From [Actinomadura] parvosata subsp. kistnae (lineage in GTDB: Bacteria; Actinomycetota; Actinomycetes; Streptosporangiales; Streptosporangiaceae), in NCBI RefSeq assembly GCF_900323885.1, contig NZ_OOHJ01000013.1:186001-250000 (forward strand): DNA of 64,000 bases. Direction: 5' to 3'. Positions 8,716-17,763 of this stretch are shown piece by piece. Within the stretch, counting starts at the first letter, position 1. Each line of letters begins with the position of its first letter. The position numbers and the translations under genes were made by a program. The notes beneath the pieces are model-generated. The model was not told where the DNA came from, ran no database searches, and saw nothing but the letters and a program-made list of their open reading frames with translations.

Positions 8716-11502
8716 TCACGAGCGGGCGGCGTCCACCCCCATGGTGACCAGGTCGTAGTCGCCGAACACCGGGCTCACGTGCAGGTTGGTCGCCGTGGCG
8801 CCGCGCAGCAGCAGCGTGCGCCGCCACGTCGTCGGCACCAGCACCGCCTCCTCGGCCACCCGCCGCTCCACCCGTTCCCACAGCCCGGACCTGATGGTCG
8901 GGTCGGGCTCCGCGGTGGCCCGGTCGATGAGCTCGTCCACGTCGGGCAGGCGGACGGTGAGGTTGACCGACGGCTCCTTCTCGCTCAGCTCCCTGCTGTC
9001 CACCAGGGCAGGCAGGTACGTGGAGGGGTCGGGCCAGTCGGGGGCCCACGACCTGGCGATGAGCCCCACGCCGTCCCGCTTCAGGTTCGCGGGGACGCCG
9101 CCGAACTCCTTGTGGAACTTCTCCACCGGCGCGTGGTCCAGCGTGACGTGGATGCCGACCTTGGCCAGGCTGTCCCGTACGGTCTCCGCGGCCTCCTTCT
9201 CGCCGGGCAGCTCGCGGTAGATGTACTTGGTGGTGAAGCCGTCCGGCCGCCCGCACCGCTCCAGGGCCTCGCGGGCGCCCTCCTTGTCGCCGCGCGGCGA
9301 CAGGGCGGGGTCGGCGTAGCGCACGCCCGCGACGTCCGGCGGCACCAGGGACGTCGGCACCTGATCCGGCACCGCCCGCGACGCCTTGGAGACGGCCTCC
9401 AGCTCCAGCGCGCGCACCACGGCCCGGCGGCAGTCCACCTTGTCGAGCGGCGGCACCTGCGGGTTGATCGCCAGGGTGCGGACGGCCGTCACCGGGGCGT
9501 CCGCCCGCGCCTTGAGCGCGGGGTCGGCCAGGATCGGCGCGTACTCCTCGTCCGGCAGGAACCCGCCCATCTCGGTCTCACCCGCCTTGAGCAGGGTGCT
9601 CACCTCGTCGCCCTTCATGCCGTAGGTGAACACGAAGCGGTCGGGCAGCGCCGTGCGGTTGGGGTCGCTCGCCGGATCCCAGTGCGGGTTGCGGACGAGC
9701 GCGACGTAGTCCTCCCGGGTGCTCTCGATCTGGTACGGCCCGGAGGAGACGACGGCCGACTTGTAGTCCGCCCGCGTGTCGCGCGCCTTCGGCACCGGGA
9801 TCGTCTCGGGAAGCTGCACGACCTGGTCGAACGTGGCCAGCGGCTTGCGCAGATGGAAGACGATCGTCTCGTCGTCCGGGGTCTCGATCGCCCGGTCCGT
9901 GTCGGCGCCCGGTGACTTGTACGGGCCCTCGTAGCCGGCGGGCAGGTCGAGCAGGGTGTCGAAGAACAGCCCGCCCTGGGCGAAGCCGGGGTCCATGCTG
10001 CGCAGCACCGCGTACTTCACGTCCTTGGAGGTGATCGCCGTGCCGTCCTGATATCTCACGCCCTGCCGGAGCTTGTAGGTCCAGGTCCGGCCGCCGTCGC
10101 TCGACCGGCCGAGGCTGCGCGCCAGGTCGGGGACGATCTCCGCGCCCGCCGGGCCGGGTGCGGGCTTGAACATCGTCAGCGAGCGGCCGTACAGGCGGAC
10201 CATGTTCCGCGAGTACATGGTGAACATGTCGGCCGGGTCGGTGGACTCCAGGAGGTTCTGCGAGGACACGCGTACGGTGCCGCCCTTGCGGGCGGACGGG
10301 CGTACGACGGAGGTGAGCCCGCTGCCGTAGCCGCCGGGGGCGCGGCTCGGCGCGGGGCTGTCCGCGAGGTTCGTCGTGGGCGTGCGGCCGCCGCCGTCGC
10401 TGAGCCGCACGACCGCCCAGGCCGCCACGCCGACGACCAGCGCCGTCGCCGCCGCGCTGACCGAGACGAGCAACCTCCGCCCGCCCTTCCTCGCGGTGGT
10501 CACCGCGCCCGCCCCCGGCCCGGTGCCGAGCCCGGCCCCGCTCGATCCCGCCCCCGGCGGGTGGCTGTGTCCGGGAGAGACCCACCCGGCTCCCGGCCCG
10601 CTCGCGCCATCACCGGGCCGCGGCACAGAAGGCTGCGGCACGGAAGGCTGCGGCACGGAAGGCTGTGGCACGGGAGGTGGCGGCGCCGTCATGGGCGCCG
10701 AGCCGCGGATGAGCTCCTGCAGCAGCCGGTCCGCCGTGGGCCGCTGGTGCGGGTCCTTGGAGAGCGAGGCCCGCAGCAAGGGCACCAGGGATTCGGGCAC
10801 CCCCGACAGATCGGGCTCCCCGTTCATGATCCGGTGCATCACCACCGGCAACGCCCCGAACCCGAACGGCCCCCGCCCCGTGGCCGCGAACACGATGGTC
10901 CCCGCCCACGCGAACACGTCGCTGGCGGGCTGCGCCTCCCCGAGGAACTGCTCGGGCGCCATGTAGGCGGGCGTCCCGACCACGCTGGTGCTCACGCTCT
11001 GGCTGACGTCGAGCGCCCGCGCGATCCCGAAGTCGATCACCCGCGGCCCGTCGGGCCCGAGCAGCACGTTGCCCGGCTTGAAGTCCCGGTGGATCACCCC
11101 GGCCTTGTGGATGGCGGCCAGCGCGGTGGCGGTGGCCACGGCCAGCCGCACCAGCGCCGCCCCGCGCAGGGGCCCCTCGGTGCTCACCTGCCGTTGCAGG
11201 GAGGGCCCGTCGACGTACTCGCCGACGATGTACGGCCGCCCGTCGGCCTCGCCCACGTCCAGCACCCGGGCCGTGCAGAACTCGGCCACCCGCCGCGCGG
11301 AGTCGGCCTCGCGCAGGAAGCGGCGCACGGCCCGCTCGTCCTCGGCGTACCTGGTGTGCAGCAGCTTGACGGCGACCTGCTCACCGGACGGCGACTGCCC
11401 GAGGTAGACGCTGCCCTGCCCGCCTTCGCCGAGGAAGCCGGACAGCACGTAGGAGCCGAGGGAGGTCGGATCTCCGGAACGCAACGGGCGCACGCCGGCC
11501 AT
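8716..11502 (-). CDS. Membrane Ser/Thr protein kinase fused to an extracellular oligopeptide-binding (SBP family 5) domain
   Basis: 928 residues from ATG 11502, chosen because GAGGAG sits 5 nt upstream; another ATG at 11514 overlaps that site. Kinase domain 1-270: GEGGQGSVYLG loop, VAVK Lys46, HRDFKPGN with catalytic Asp140, DFG Asp157, MAPEQ. A Pro-rich linker with PQPSV repeats follows (about 275-295), then one hydrophobic helix (about 345-369). The outer about 510 residues read as a peptide/nickel-type solute-binding protein: STDPADMFTMYSRNMV, GRTWTYKLRQGVRYQDG, SKDVKYAV, SGPYQIE, ending TTWRRTLLLRG. Inference: a one-protein receptor in which extracellular peptide binding controls cytoplasmic phosphorylation. 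No ABC permease lies nearby, so transport is unlikely. Ligand and substrates are unknown. Confidence 0.9.
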   Translation of the reverse strand: MAGVRPLRSGDPTSLGSYVLSGFLGEGGQGSVYLGQSPSGEQVAVKLLHTRYAEDERAVRRFLREADSARRVAEFCTARVLDVGEADGRPYIVGEYVDGPSLQRQVSTEGPLRGAALVRLAVATATALAAIHKAGVIHRDFKPGNVLLGPDGPRVIDFGIARALDVSQSVSTSVVGTPAYMAPEQFLGEAQPASDVFAWAGTIVFAATGRGPFGFGALPVVMHRIMNGEPDLSGVPESLVPLLRASLSKDPHQRPTADRLLQELIRGSAPMTAPPPPVPQPSVPQPSVPQPSVPRPGDGASGPGAGWVSPGHSHPPGAGSSGAGLGTGPGAGAVTTARKGGRRLLVSVSAAATALVVGVAAWAVVRLSDGGGRTPTTNLADSPAPSRAPGGYGSGLTSVVRPSARKGGTVRVSSQNLLESTDPADMFTMYSRNMVRLYGRSLTMFKPAPGPAGAEIVPDLARSLGRSSDGGRTWTYKLRQGVRYQDGTAITSKDVKYAVLRSMDPGFAQGGLFFDTLLDLPAGYEGPYKSPGADTDRAIETPDDETIVFHLRKPLATFDQVVQLPETIPVPKARDTRADYKSAVVSSGPYQIESTREDYVALVRNPHWDPASDPNRTALPDRFVFTYGMKGDEVSTLLKAGETEMGGFLPDEEYAPILADPALKARADAPVTAVRTLAINPQVPPLDKVDCRRAVVRALELEAVSKASRAVPDQVPTSLVPPDVAGVRYADPALSPRGDKEGAREALERCGRPDGFTTKYIYRELPGEKEAAETVRDSLAKVGIHVTLDHAPVEKFHKEFGGVPANLKRDGVGLIARSWAPDWPDPSTYLPALVDSRELSEKEPSVNLTVRLPDVDELIDRATAEPDPTIRSGLWERVERRVAEEAVLVPTTWRRTLLLRGATATNLHVSPVFGDYDLVTMGVDAARS
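10620..10680. repeat. 15-bp tandem repeat inside the kinase linker
   Basis: About four copies of a 15-bp unit (CGGCACGGAAGGCTG and variants). On the coding strand it encodes the repeated PQPSV linker between kinase and membrane helix. Being a multiple of three, copy-number change would lengthen the linker without a frameshift. Confidence 0.75.
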
Positions 11503-11559
11503 CGGGCTCCTCATTCACACGCTGTCAGGGATGATCCACCCTAACGTGAACGAATCACC

Positions 11560-12453
11560 CTAGAAGGGCGGCCGGGCACCCAGATGCATGATCGCCTTGG
11601 CCGCCAGCCGGCACCCGGAGGCCAGCGCCTCGGCCGGCGGCTTGCCCTCCAGCCACGCGGGCAGGAACCCGGCGCAGAACGCGTCACCCGCGCCCGTGCC
11701 ATCGACGATCTTGTCGACGGGATCGGCGGCCACGTGCACCGGATCGGGGCGCCCGTTGCTGAACCACAGCGCGCCCTCGGCGTTCATCTTGATCACGACC
11801 TGCGGGAACCACGCGGTCAGCACCTTGGCGGCGGCCTCGGGGTCGTCGCGGCCGGTCAGCACCTTCGCCTGGTCGGTGTTGGCGAACAACAGCTTGGCGC
11901 CGTTGGTCCACTCGAGGAACGGCTCGGCGCCCGTGCGCTCCAGCGGCGCGGAGGACGCGCAGTCGACCGAGATCGACATGCCCGCGCGCCTGGCCATGTC
12001 GAGCGCCGCGAGGCCGGCGTCGCGCGAGCCCTCGTTGATCAGCGTGTAACCCGACAGGTGCAGGTGCGCGCCCTGCGCGAACAGGTCGCGCGGCAGGTCT
12101 TCGGGCGACAGCGCCGCGTTGGCGCCCGGGTCGGACAACATCGTGCGCTCGCCCTTGTGCGTCACCAGCACCACGCACGTGCCGGTCGGACGCTCGGGGT
12201 CCATGACGAGCCGGGCGTCGACGCCGTAGCCCATCAGCTCCATGTCGCGGTTGCGGCCCGTGATGTCGGCGCCCCTGCGGCCGATGAAGGCCACCTCGGC
12301 ACCCTCGACGGCGAGCCAGGACGAGATGTTCGCCCCCGAACCGCCGCCGTGCATGGTCACGATCGCCGGGGTGTCGCTCGCACGGGCGAGCGCATAACGG
12401 GCGCGAGCGACCGCGTCGGTCATGAGATCGCCCACCACGACGACCCGCGTCAT
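11560..12453 (-). CDS. PfkB/ribokinase-family sugar kinase
   Basis: 297 residues. The start VVVVGDLMTDAVA and the GGSGANISSWLA glycine-rich loop are family features. The C-terminal signature DGTGAGDAFCAGF (about 251-263) carries the catalytic base Asp257 and anion hole. The family phosphorylates sugars or nucleosides with ATP; ribose, fructose phosphates or pseudouridine are possible and sequence alone does not decide. ATG 12453 is preceded by AAGGTGG with about 8 nt spacing. The gene is divergent from the PatA-like gene, about 180 bp away, and ends about 60 bp from the receptor kinase start, in the same direction. Confidence 0.85.
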   Translation of the reverse strand: MTRVVVVGDLMTDAVARARYALARASDTPAIVTMHGGGSGANISSWLAVEGAEVAFIGRRGADITGRNRDMELMGYGVDARLVMDPERPTGTCVVLVTHKGERTMLSDPGANAALSPEDLPRDLFAQGAHLHLSGYTLINEGSRDAGLAALDMARRAGMSISVDCASSAPLERTGAEPFLEWTNGAKLLFANTDQAKVLTGRDDPEAAAKVLTAWFPQVVIKMNAEGALWFSNGRPDPVHVAADPVDKIVDGTGAGDAFCAGFLPAWLEGKPPAEALASGCRLAAKAIMHLGARPPF

Positions 12454-12623
12454 GATGTCACCACCTTGCTGCCTTCAGATCGAGCCTGGCCACGGCTGAA
12501 AACGCCACCGCAAAAGTAACAGCTTCCGGGCGACCCGTGGGGCGTACCCCGGAGACCGGGCGGCAGTCGATGCACAAGCGTTGCCCAACAGGGCCCCTGG
12601 TCTTGGCATATGGGATGCGGGTT

Positions 12624-12637
12624 TACAGTCGAGACTG
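12624..12637 (+). promoter_or_regulatory. Leaderless promoter: -10 box TACAGT 7 nt before GTG
   Basis: TACAGT (12624-12629) places the transcription start at or next to the G of GTG 12637. A TTGGCA lies 15 bp further upstream. No Shine-Dalgarno precedes this GTG or the alternative ATG at 12610. This supports a leaderless mRNA and start at 12637. Confidence 0.6.
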
Positions 12638-15288
12638 TGGAGGCACAATATCCGGCTCACTGGGAGGCCGATGTCGTCCTGGCCGACGGCGGCACCGCGC
12701 ACGTCCGCCCGATCAGGCCCGCCGACGCCGACCGCCTCCGTTCCTTCTACTCGCGGCTGTCCGACGAGTCGATCTACTTCCGCTTCTTCGGGCCGCGGCC
12801 CCGCCTGTCCGACAGGGAAGTCGAGCGGTTCACCAACGTCGACTACGTCAACCGCGTCGCGCTGATCGCCACCATCGGCGCCGAGATGGTGGCCGTCATC
12901 CGCTACGACCGCACCGGGCCCGGCGAGGCCGAGGTCGCCTTCCTCGTCGAGGACGCCCACCAGGGCAGGGGAGTGGCCTCCGTGCTGCTGGAGCACCTGG
13001 CGGCCACGGCGCGCGAGCGCGGCATCGAGCGGTTCGTCGCCGACGTGCTGCCGGCCAACATGCGCATGACGGGGCTGCTGCGGCAGGCCGGTTACACGGC
13101 GCAGAGCCAGTTCGAGGACGGCGTCGTCCGTATGACGCTCGACCTCACCCCGACCGACACCTCCACCGAGGTCACGATCGCCCGCGAGCACCGCGCCGAG
13201 TCCCGCTCCATCGCCCGGCTCCTCACCCCGGGCTCCGTCGCGGTCATCGGCGCCTCCCGCGAGCCGGGCGGCGTCGGCCAGACCGTGCTGCGCAACCTCC
13301 TGGCCGCCGACTTCACCGGCCCCGTCTACCCCGTGCACCGCGAGGTGCGGGCGGTGGCGGGCGTGCGGGCCTACCCGAGCGTGGGCGAGATCGACGGCGA
13401 CGTCGACCTCGCCGTGGTCGCCGTGCCCGCCGAAGGCGTGCTCGACGTCGTCAAGGAGTGCGCGGAGAAGGGCGTGCACGGCCTGGTCGTGGTCTCCTCC
13501 GGGTTCGGCGAGACGGGCGAGGAGGGCCGGGCCAGGCAGGACGAGCTGGCCCGCATCGCCCGCTCCTACGGCCTGCGCGTCGTCGGCCCCAACTGCCTCG
13601 GCATCGCCAACACCGACCCGGCCGTCAAGCTCAACGCCACCCTCGCCGCCACCGTGCCCGGCAGGGGCAAGGTGGGCTTCTTCAGCCAGTCGGGCGCGCT
13701 CGGCACCGCGCTGCTGCAGCGGGTGGCGCAGCGCGGCATGGGCATCTCGTCGTTCGTCTCGGCGGGCAACAGGGCCGACGTGTCGGGCAACGACCTGCTC
13801 CAATACTGGGAGGAGGACGACTCCACCGAGGTCATCCTGCTCTACCTGGAGTCGCTCGGAAACCCGCGCAAGTTCACCCGGCTGGCCAGGCGCATCGCCC
13901 GCAGCAAGCCCGTCGTCGTGGTCAAGAGCGGCGGCACCCCCTCAGGCCACTCGGCCGAGGAGCTGGGGCTGCCCGACTCGGCGATCAGCTCCCTGTTCGA
14001 GCAGGCGGGCCTCATCAGGGTCGACGACCTCATCCAGCTCTTCGACGTGGGCCAGCTCCTCGCCTACCAGCCGCTGCCCGCCGGCCCGCGGGTCGCGCTG
14101 GTCACCAACTCCGACGCGCTCGGCCTGCTCGCCGCGCACGCCTGCCGCGCCGTCGGCCTCGAGCCGCGCGCCCCGGTCAACCTCGGCCCCGCCGCCGGCG
14201 CCGCCGAGTACGGCCCCGCCCTCGCCGGCGAGCTGGCCTCCCCCGACGTGGACGCCGCCGTCGTGATCTACATGCCGCCCATCCCCGGCCGCACCGAGGA
14301 GGTGGCCGGCGAGCTGCTGCGGGTCTCGAAAGACTCCGGCAAGCCGGTGCTGGCCACGTTCCGCGGGCACCTGGGCATGCACCCGGCCCTGCGCGTGCCC
14401 GGCCCGTCGGCGCCCTCGCGCGGCTCCATCCCGTCGTACGCGGCGCCGGAGGAGGCCGTGCGGGCCCTGGCCCACGTCGTCCGCTACGCCACGTGGCGGG
14501 CCCAGCCGGCCACGCCGCCGCACGAGCTCGACGACATCGACACCGTGCGCGCGAGAGAGCTCGTCCGCGCGGCGCTGCCCGACGCGGAGGCCACGCCGGG
14601 CGGGTTCGCGCAGGCCGGGCCGCCGGTCGAGATCGACGCCGCCGAGCTGCTGTCCTGCTACGGGCTGACCGTCTGGCCCGCCGAGGTCGTCCGCTCCGCC
14701 GACGAGGCCGTGGCCGCCGCCGGGCGCCTCGGCTGGCCCGTCGTGGTCAAGGTGGCCGACCCCGGCGCCTCGCGCCGCGCCGGCACCGTACGCCTCGGGC
14801 TCACCGGGCCCGAGGTGGTACGGCACGCCTACACCGAGTTCGCCGAGCAGTTCGGCGAGGGGGTCGAGCTGGCCGTGCAGCGGATGGCGCCGCAGCCGGC
14901 CGTCCCCACGGTCGTCGGGGTGATCGAGGATCCCGCGTTCGGGCCGGTCGTGTCGTTCGGGCTGGGCGAGGTGACCGCGCGCCTGCTCCAGGACCAGGGC
15001 TTCCGCCTCGCGCCGCTGACCCGCGACGACGCCTCCGCCCTCGTGCGGTCCGTACGCGCGGCGCCCCTGCTGTTCGGCGAGTACGGCTACCCGCCCGTGG
15101 CCGTCGACGCCCTGGAGGAGCTGCTCGTACGCGTCGGCCGCCTGGCCCACGACCTGCCCGAGGTGGCCCGGCTCGACCTCGACCAGGTGCTCGTGGGGGA
15201 GTCCGACGCCATGATCCTCGGCGCCCGCGCCATCCTCCGCACCCCTGCGGGTCCCCGGCTCGACGTCGGCCCGCGCAGATTGTCGTGA
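12637..15288 (+). CDS. PatA-like protein acetyltransferase: GNAT domain fused to acyl-CoA synthetase (ADP-forming)-like domains
   Basis: 883 residues from GTG 12637. Residues 1-165 are a GNAT domain (RPIRPADADRL, VEDAHQGRGVASVLLEHL with acetyl-CoA loop QGRG at 109-112). Then CoA-binding (SVAVIGASREPGGVGQTVLRNL), succinyl-CoA ligase-like (GPNCLGIANT, GKVGFFSQSGALGTALLQ) and ATP-grasp (about 660-883) domains. GNAT-first order is that of actinomycete PatA, the reverse of enteric Pat. In active ADP-forming synthetases a SHTG motif holds the phosphorylated His; here the region reads GHSAEELGLPDSA with Ser at the aligned position, so the synthetase part is probably a non-catalytic sensor, as described for Pat proteins. 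Likely role: lysine acetylation of acyl-CoA synthetases and other metabolic enzymes. Confidence 0.88.
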   Translation: MEAQYPAHWEADVVLADGGTAHVRPIRPADADRLRSFYSRLSDESIYFRFFGPRPRLSDREVERFTNVDYVNRVALIATIGAEMVAVIRYDRTGPGEAEVAFLVEDAHQGRGVASVLLEHLAATARERGIERFVADVLPANMRMTGLLRQAGYTAQSQFEDGVVRMTLDLTPTDTSTEVTIAREHRAESRSIARLLTPGSVAVIGASREPGGVGQTVLRNLLAADFTGPVYPVHREVRAVAGVRAYPSVGEIDGDVDLAVVAVPAEGVLDVVKECAEKGVHGLVVVSSGFGETGEEGRARQDELARIARSYGLRVVGPNCLGIANTDPAVKLNATLAATVPGRGKVGFFSQSGALGTALLQRVAQRGMGISSFVSAGNRADVSGNDLLQYWEEDDSTEVILLYLESLGNPRKFTRLARRIARSKPVVVVKSGGTPSGHSAEELGLPDSAISSLFEQAGLIRVDDLIQLFDVGQLLAYQPLPAGPRVALVTNSDALGLLAAHACRAVGLEPRAPVNLGPAAGAAEYGPALAGELASPDVDAAVVIYMPPIPGRTEEVAGELLRVSKDSGKPVLATFRGHLGMHPALRVPGPSAPSRGSIPSYAAPEEAVRALAHVVRYATWRAQPATPPHELDDIDTVRARELVRAALPDAEATPGGFAQAGPPVEIDAAELLSCYGLTVWPAEVVRSADEAVAAAGRLGWPVVVKVADPGASRRAGTVRLGLTGPEVVRHAYTEFAEQFGEGVELAVQRMAPQPAVPTVVGVIEDPAFGPVVSFGLGEVTARLLQDQGFRLAPLTRDDASALVRSVRAAPLLFGEYGYPPVAVDALEELLVRVGRLAHDLPEVARLDLDQVLVGESDAMILGARAILRTPAGPRLDVGPRRLS

Positions 15289-15445
15289 GCGGGGCGGATG
15301 CCGGCCCGGGGCGGCCTCCCTGCTTTGGCGCTCAGCCCTCAGCGAATGAAGTGACCCAAGTGCCCGCAGTTGCCCAGACAAAAGACGTTATAGAGCGTTA
15401 TGTCCGCCGGGTGAGTGCACCGCCCGGTCCTGGCAGGATGGAGCC

Positions 15446-16036
15446 ATGAGGGAAACCCGAGTCTCAGCCGCGGGCCTGCGTGAAGCGATCGAGCGCAGCG
15501 GCTACTACCCCGACCTCGTCACCGATGCGGTCGAATCCGCGCTGGGCAAGGAGGCCGTGACCGCGTTCGTGGTCCACCACGAGGCGACCTTCGATCCCGC
15601 GATGGAGGTCCGCCGGCACGTCACCGTCCTGGTGCTGTCGGCGACGCGGCTGCTGGTCTGCCACACCGACGAGCACCCGGCGGTCGAGGGCGTCTCGGCG
15701 TCCCACGCCTCCACCACCACCGAGGCGGTGCGGCTGAGCCGCGTCCAGTCGGTGGCCGTCACCCGCGTCGTGCCCGATCCCGCCTCCTACGTCCCCGGCG
15801 TCCCTCCCACGGAGGTGACGCTCACGATCGGGTGGGGCGCCATCTCCCACGTGGACCTCGAGCCGGCCACGTGCGGCGACGAGAACTGCGAGGCCGACCA
15901 CGGCTACACGGGCGCCATCACGGCCGACGACCTGTCGCTGAGGGTCAGCGAGGCCGCCGACGGGCCCGAGGCGGTCACCCACGTCCTCGCCTTCGCCAAG
16001 GCCCTGTCCGAGGCCACCGCCCGCGCCACCTCCTGA
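15446..16036 (+). CDS. DUF5998 family protein of unknown function
   Basis: 196 residues, soluble, no signal or membrane segment. It begins TRVSAAGLREAIERSGYYPDLVTDAVESALG and contains VRRHVTVLVLSATRLLVCHTDE and an acidic Cys pair (TCGDENCEADHGY). It matches my memory of a conserved actinobacterial protein found beside the phosphodiesterase gene that follows here; no activity is established. GGATGGAG just before ATG 15446 is a modest ribosome site. About 55 bp upstream CGTTAT occurs twice, 10 bp apart (15386 and 15396), with TTGCCC at 15370. Confidence 0.75.
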   Translation: MRETRVSAAGLREAIERSGYYPDLVTDAVESALGKEAVTAFVVHHEATFDPAMEVRRHVTVLVLSATRLLVCHTDEHPAVEGVSASHASTTTEAVRLSRVQSVAVTRVVPDPASYVPGVPPTEVTLTIGWGAISHVDLEPATCGDENCEADHGYTGAITADDLSLRVSEAADGPEAVTHVLAFAKALSEATARATS

Positions 16037-16647
16037 CCCCGCCCCGTGCCGCGCCCGCCCGTCGGGTGGTGGCGGCGCTCCGGGCAAGGGATCGCCCTGC
16101 TCAGGGGCGACCGGCTGATCGGTCAGCATCGCCGGCCGGTCGATCGCCTGCTGCCTCGGCAGGTCGGCGCCCCCGGGGCCGTCCTCCTGGGTGACCAGCC
16201 TGCCCAGCCACTCGCGCACGCCGGCCGGCTGCCTGGGGTCGCCCCACACCGCCCCGGGCGCAGCTCGCGCGGTCGCACGCTCGGCAAGCAGCGACATCCG
16301 CTCGCCTGATGGCGGTCACCGCTGACACGGCTTCGACGCGCCGCAGACACGACACCGAGGACGGCACTGCCGAGCAGCCCCTGCCCGTGCGGCGGGATCA
16401 GCAGCAGTGTGAGCGGTGGCATCGGCGTCTGGCATCGGCGGCGGGATAGCAGCAGCGTCAGCGGCGGCACCAGCAGCCCCTGCCCGTGCGGAGGGATCAG
16501 CGGCGGCACCAGCGGCAGCGTCAGCGGCGGCATCAGCGTCTGGCATCGGCGGCGGGATAAGCGGTGGGTCAAAGCGGCGGGATCCGCAGCGGGATCAGGC
16601 GAAAGATCATCGCGAGCCGAGATCACCCTGGGTCTAGACTGAGGCCC
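16037..16647. other. Long non-coding gap with GC-rich repeats and a leaderless promoter at its end
   Basis: No supported gene in 611 bp. The right half is repetitive (listed separately). TAGACT at 16635-16640 lies 7 nt before ATG 16648 and probably serves as -10 of a leaderless transcript. Confidence 0.5.
16373..16590. repeat. Imperfect tandem repeat, unit about 100-111 bp
   Basis: The block starting AGCAGCCCCTGCCCGTGCGG at 16373 recurs at 16472. GCGTCTGGCATCGGCGGCGG occurs at 16425 and 16536. The short motif (G)GCGGGAT(C/A)AGC appears five times through 16590. Reading frames through it are low-complexity in every frame, so I treat it as non-coding. Confidence 0.7.
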
Positions 16648-17763
16648 ATGCTGCTGCCGGGATACGGCGGTGCGTCGCTGGCGGAGGTGCCGCGATCGCT
16701 GCTGGCCGCCCTGGGCCTGCGCGAGCCGAACGCGCTGGCCCTCGAACAGGCCGACCGCGTGTGCCTGTTCCTGGTCGACGGCCTCGGCGCCGAGCTGCTG
16801 CGGGCCCACCCCGAGGCGGCGCCGTTCCTGACGTCCGGCATGACCGCCCGTACGCTCACCGCCGGGTTCCCTGCCACCACCGTCACGAGCCTGTGCACGC
16901 TGGGCACCGGCCTGACGCCCGGCGAGCACGGCATGGTCGGGCTGATGCTGGCCGTCCCCGGCACCGGCCACCTGCTCAACTGCCTGCGGTGGACGCACCC
17001 CGACGGCATGACCGTCGATCCCGACGAGTGGCAGCCCGCGACCACCGTCTACCAGCGTGCCGCCGCGGCCGGGGTCGAGCCGGTCTACGTGGGCCCCGCC
17101 CAGTTCGAGGGCACCGGCCTGACCAGGGCCGTCTACCGGGGCGTCCGCTACGTTCCGGCCGACTCGGTCGACGACCGGGTGGCCCGCGTGCACGAGGCGC
17201 TGCGCGAGCGGCGGCCCGCGTACGTGACCGTCTACTACGGCGACCTCGACGCCGCCGGCCACATGACGGGCTGGGGCAGCGAGGAGTGGCTGCGCCAGCT
17301 CGCCCTCGTCGACGACATGGCGCGGCGGCTGGCCGAGGGCCTGCCGCCAGGCTCCGCCCTCTACGTCACCGCCGACCACGGCATGGTCAACGCCACCGAG
17401 AAGATCGACGCCGAGAGCGTCCCCGAGCTGACGGACGGGGTGGCGCTGCTCGGCGGCGAGGCCAGGGCCAGGCACGTGTACGCCCGCCCGGGGGCCGCCG
17501 GCCAGGTGCTCGACGCGTGGCGCGAGACCCTGCGCGGCAAGGCGTGGGTGGTGTCCAGGCAGGAGGCGGTCGAGTCGGGCTGGTTCGGGCCGCACGTACG
17601 CGACGCGTGGCTGTCCCGCATCGGCGACGTCGTGGCCGTCCCGCACACCGACCTGGCCATCACCGCCCCGACGCGGCACCGCATCGAGGCGCTCTTCACC
17701 GGCTACCACGGCTCGCTCACGGCGGCCGAACAGCACGTCCCGCTCCTGGAGGTACGGCCTTGA
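16648..17763 (+). CDS. Alkaline phosphatase superfamily (nucleotide pyrophosphatase/phosphodiesterase-like) protein
   Basis: 371 residues, no signal peptide. Superfamily metal-site motifs are visible: CLFLVDGLGAELL (first Asp), FPATTVTSLCTLGTGLTPGEHGMVG (nucleophile Thr region), YYGDLDAAGH, and LYVTADHGMVN. The tail TGYHGSLTAAEQHVPLL gives the last metal His. The fold hydrolyses phosphomono- or phosphodiesters using two zinc ions; the substrate is unknown. ATG 16648 is chosen because of the -10 box TAGACT 7 nt upstream; GAGG also lies 3 nt before it. The stop overlaps the next gene's start by 4 nt (TTGA), so both are probably translated from one mRNA. Confidence 0.85.
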   Translation: MLLPGYGGASLAEVPRSLLAALGLREPNALALEQADRVCLFLVDGLGAELLRAHPEAAPFLTSGMTARTLTAGFPATTVTSLCTLGTGLTPGEHGMVGLMLAVPGTGHLLNCLRWTHPDGMTVDPDEWQPATTVYQRAAAAGVEPVYVGPAQFEGTGLTRAVYRGVRYVPADSVDDRVARVHEALRERRPAYVTVYYGDLDAAGHMTGWGSEEWLRQLALVDDMARRLAEGLPPGSALYVTADHGMVNATEKIDAESVPELTDGVALLGGEARARHVYARPGAAGQVLDAWRETLRGKAWVVSRQEAVESGWFGPHVRDAWLSRIGDVVAVPHTDLAITAPTRHRIEALFTGYHGSLTAAEQHVPLLEVRP

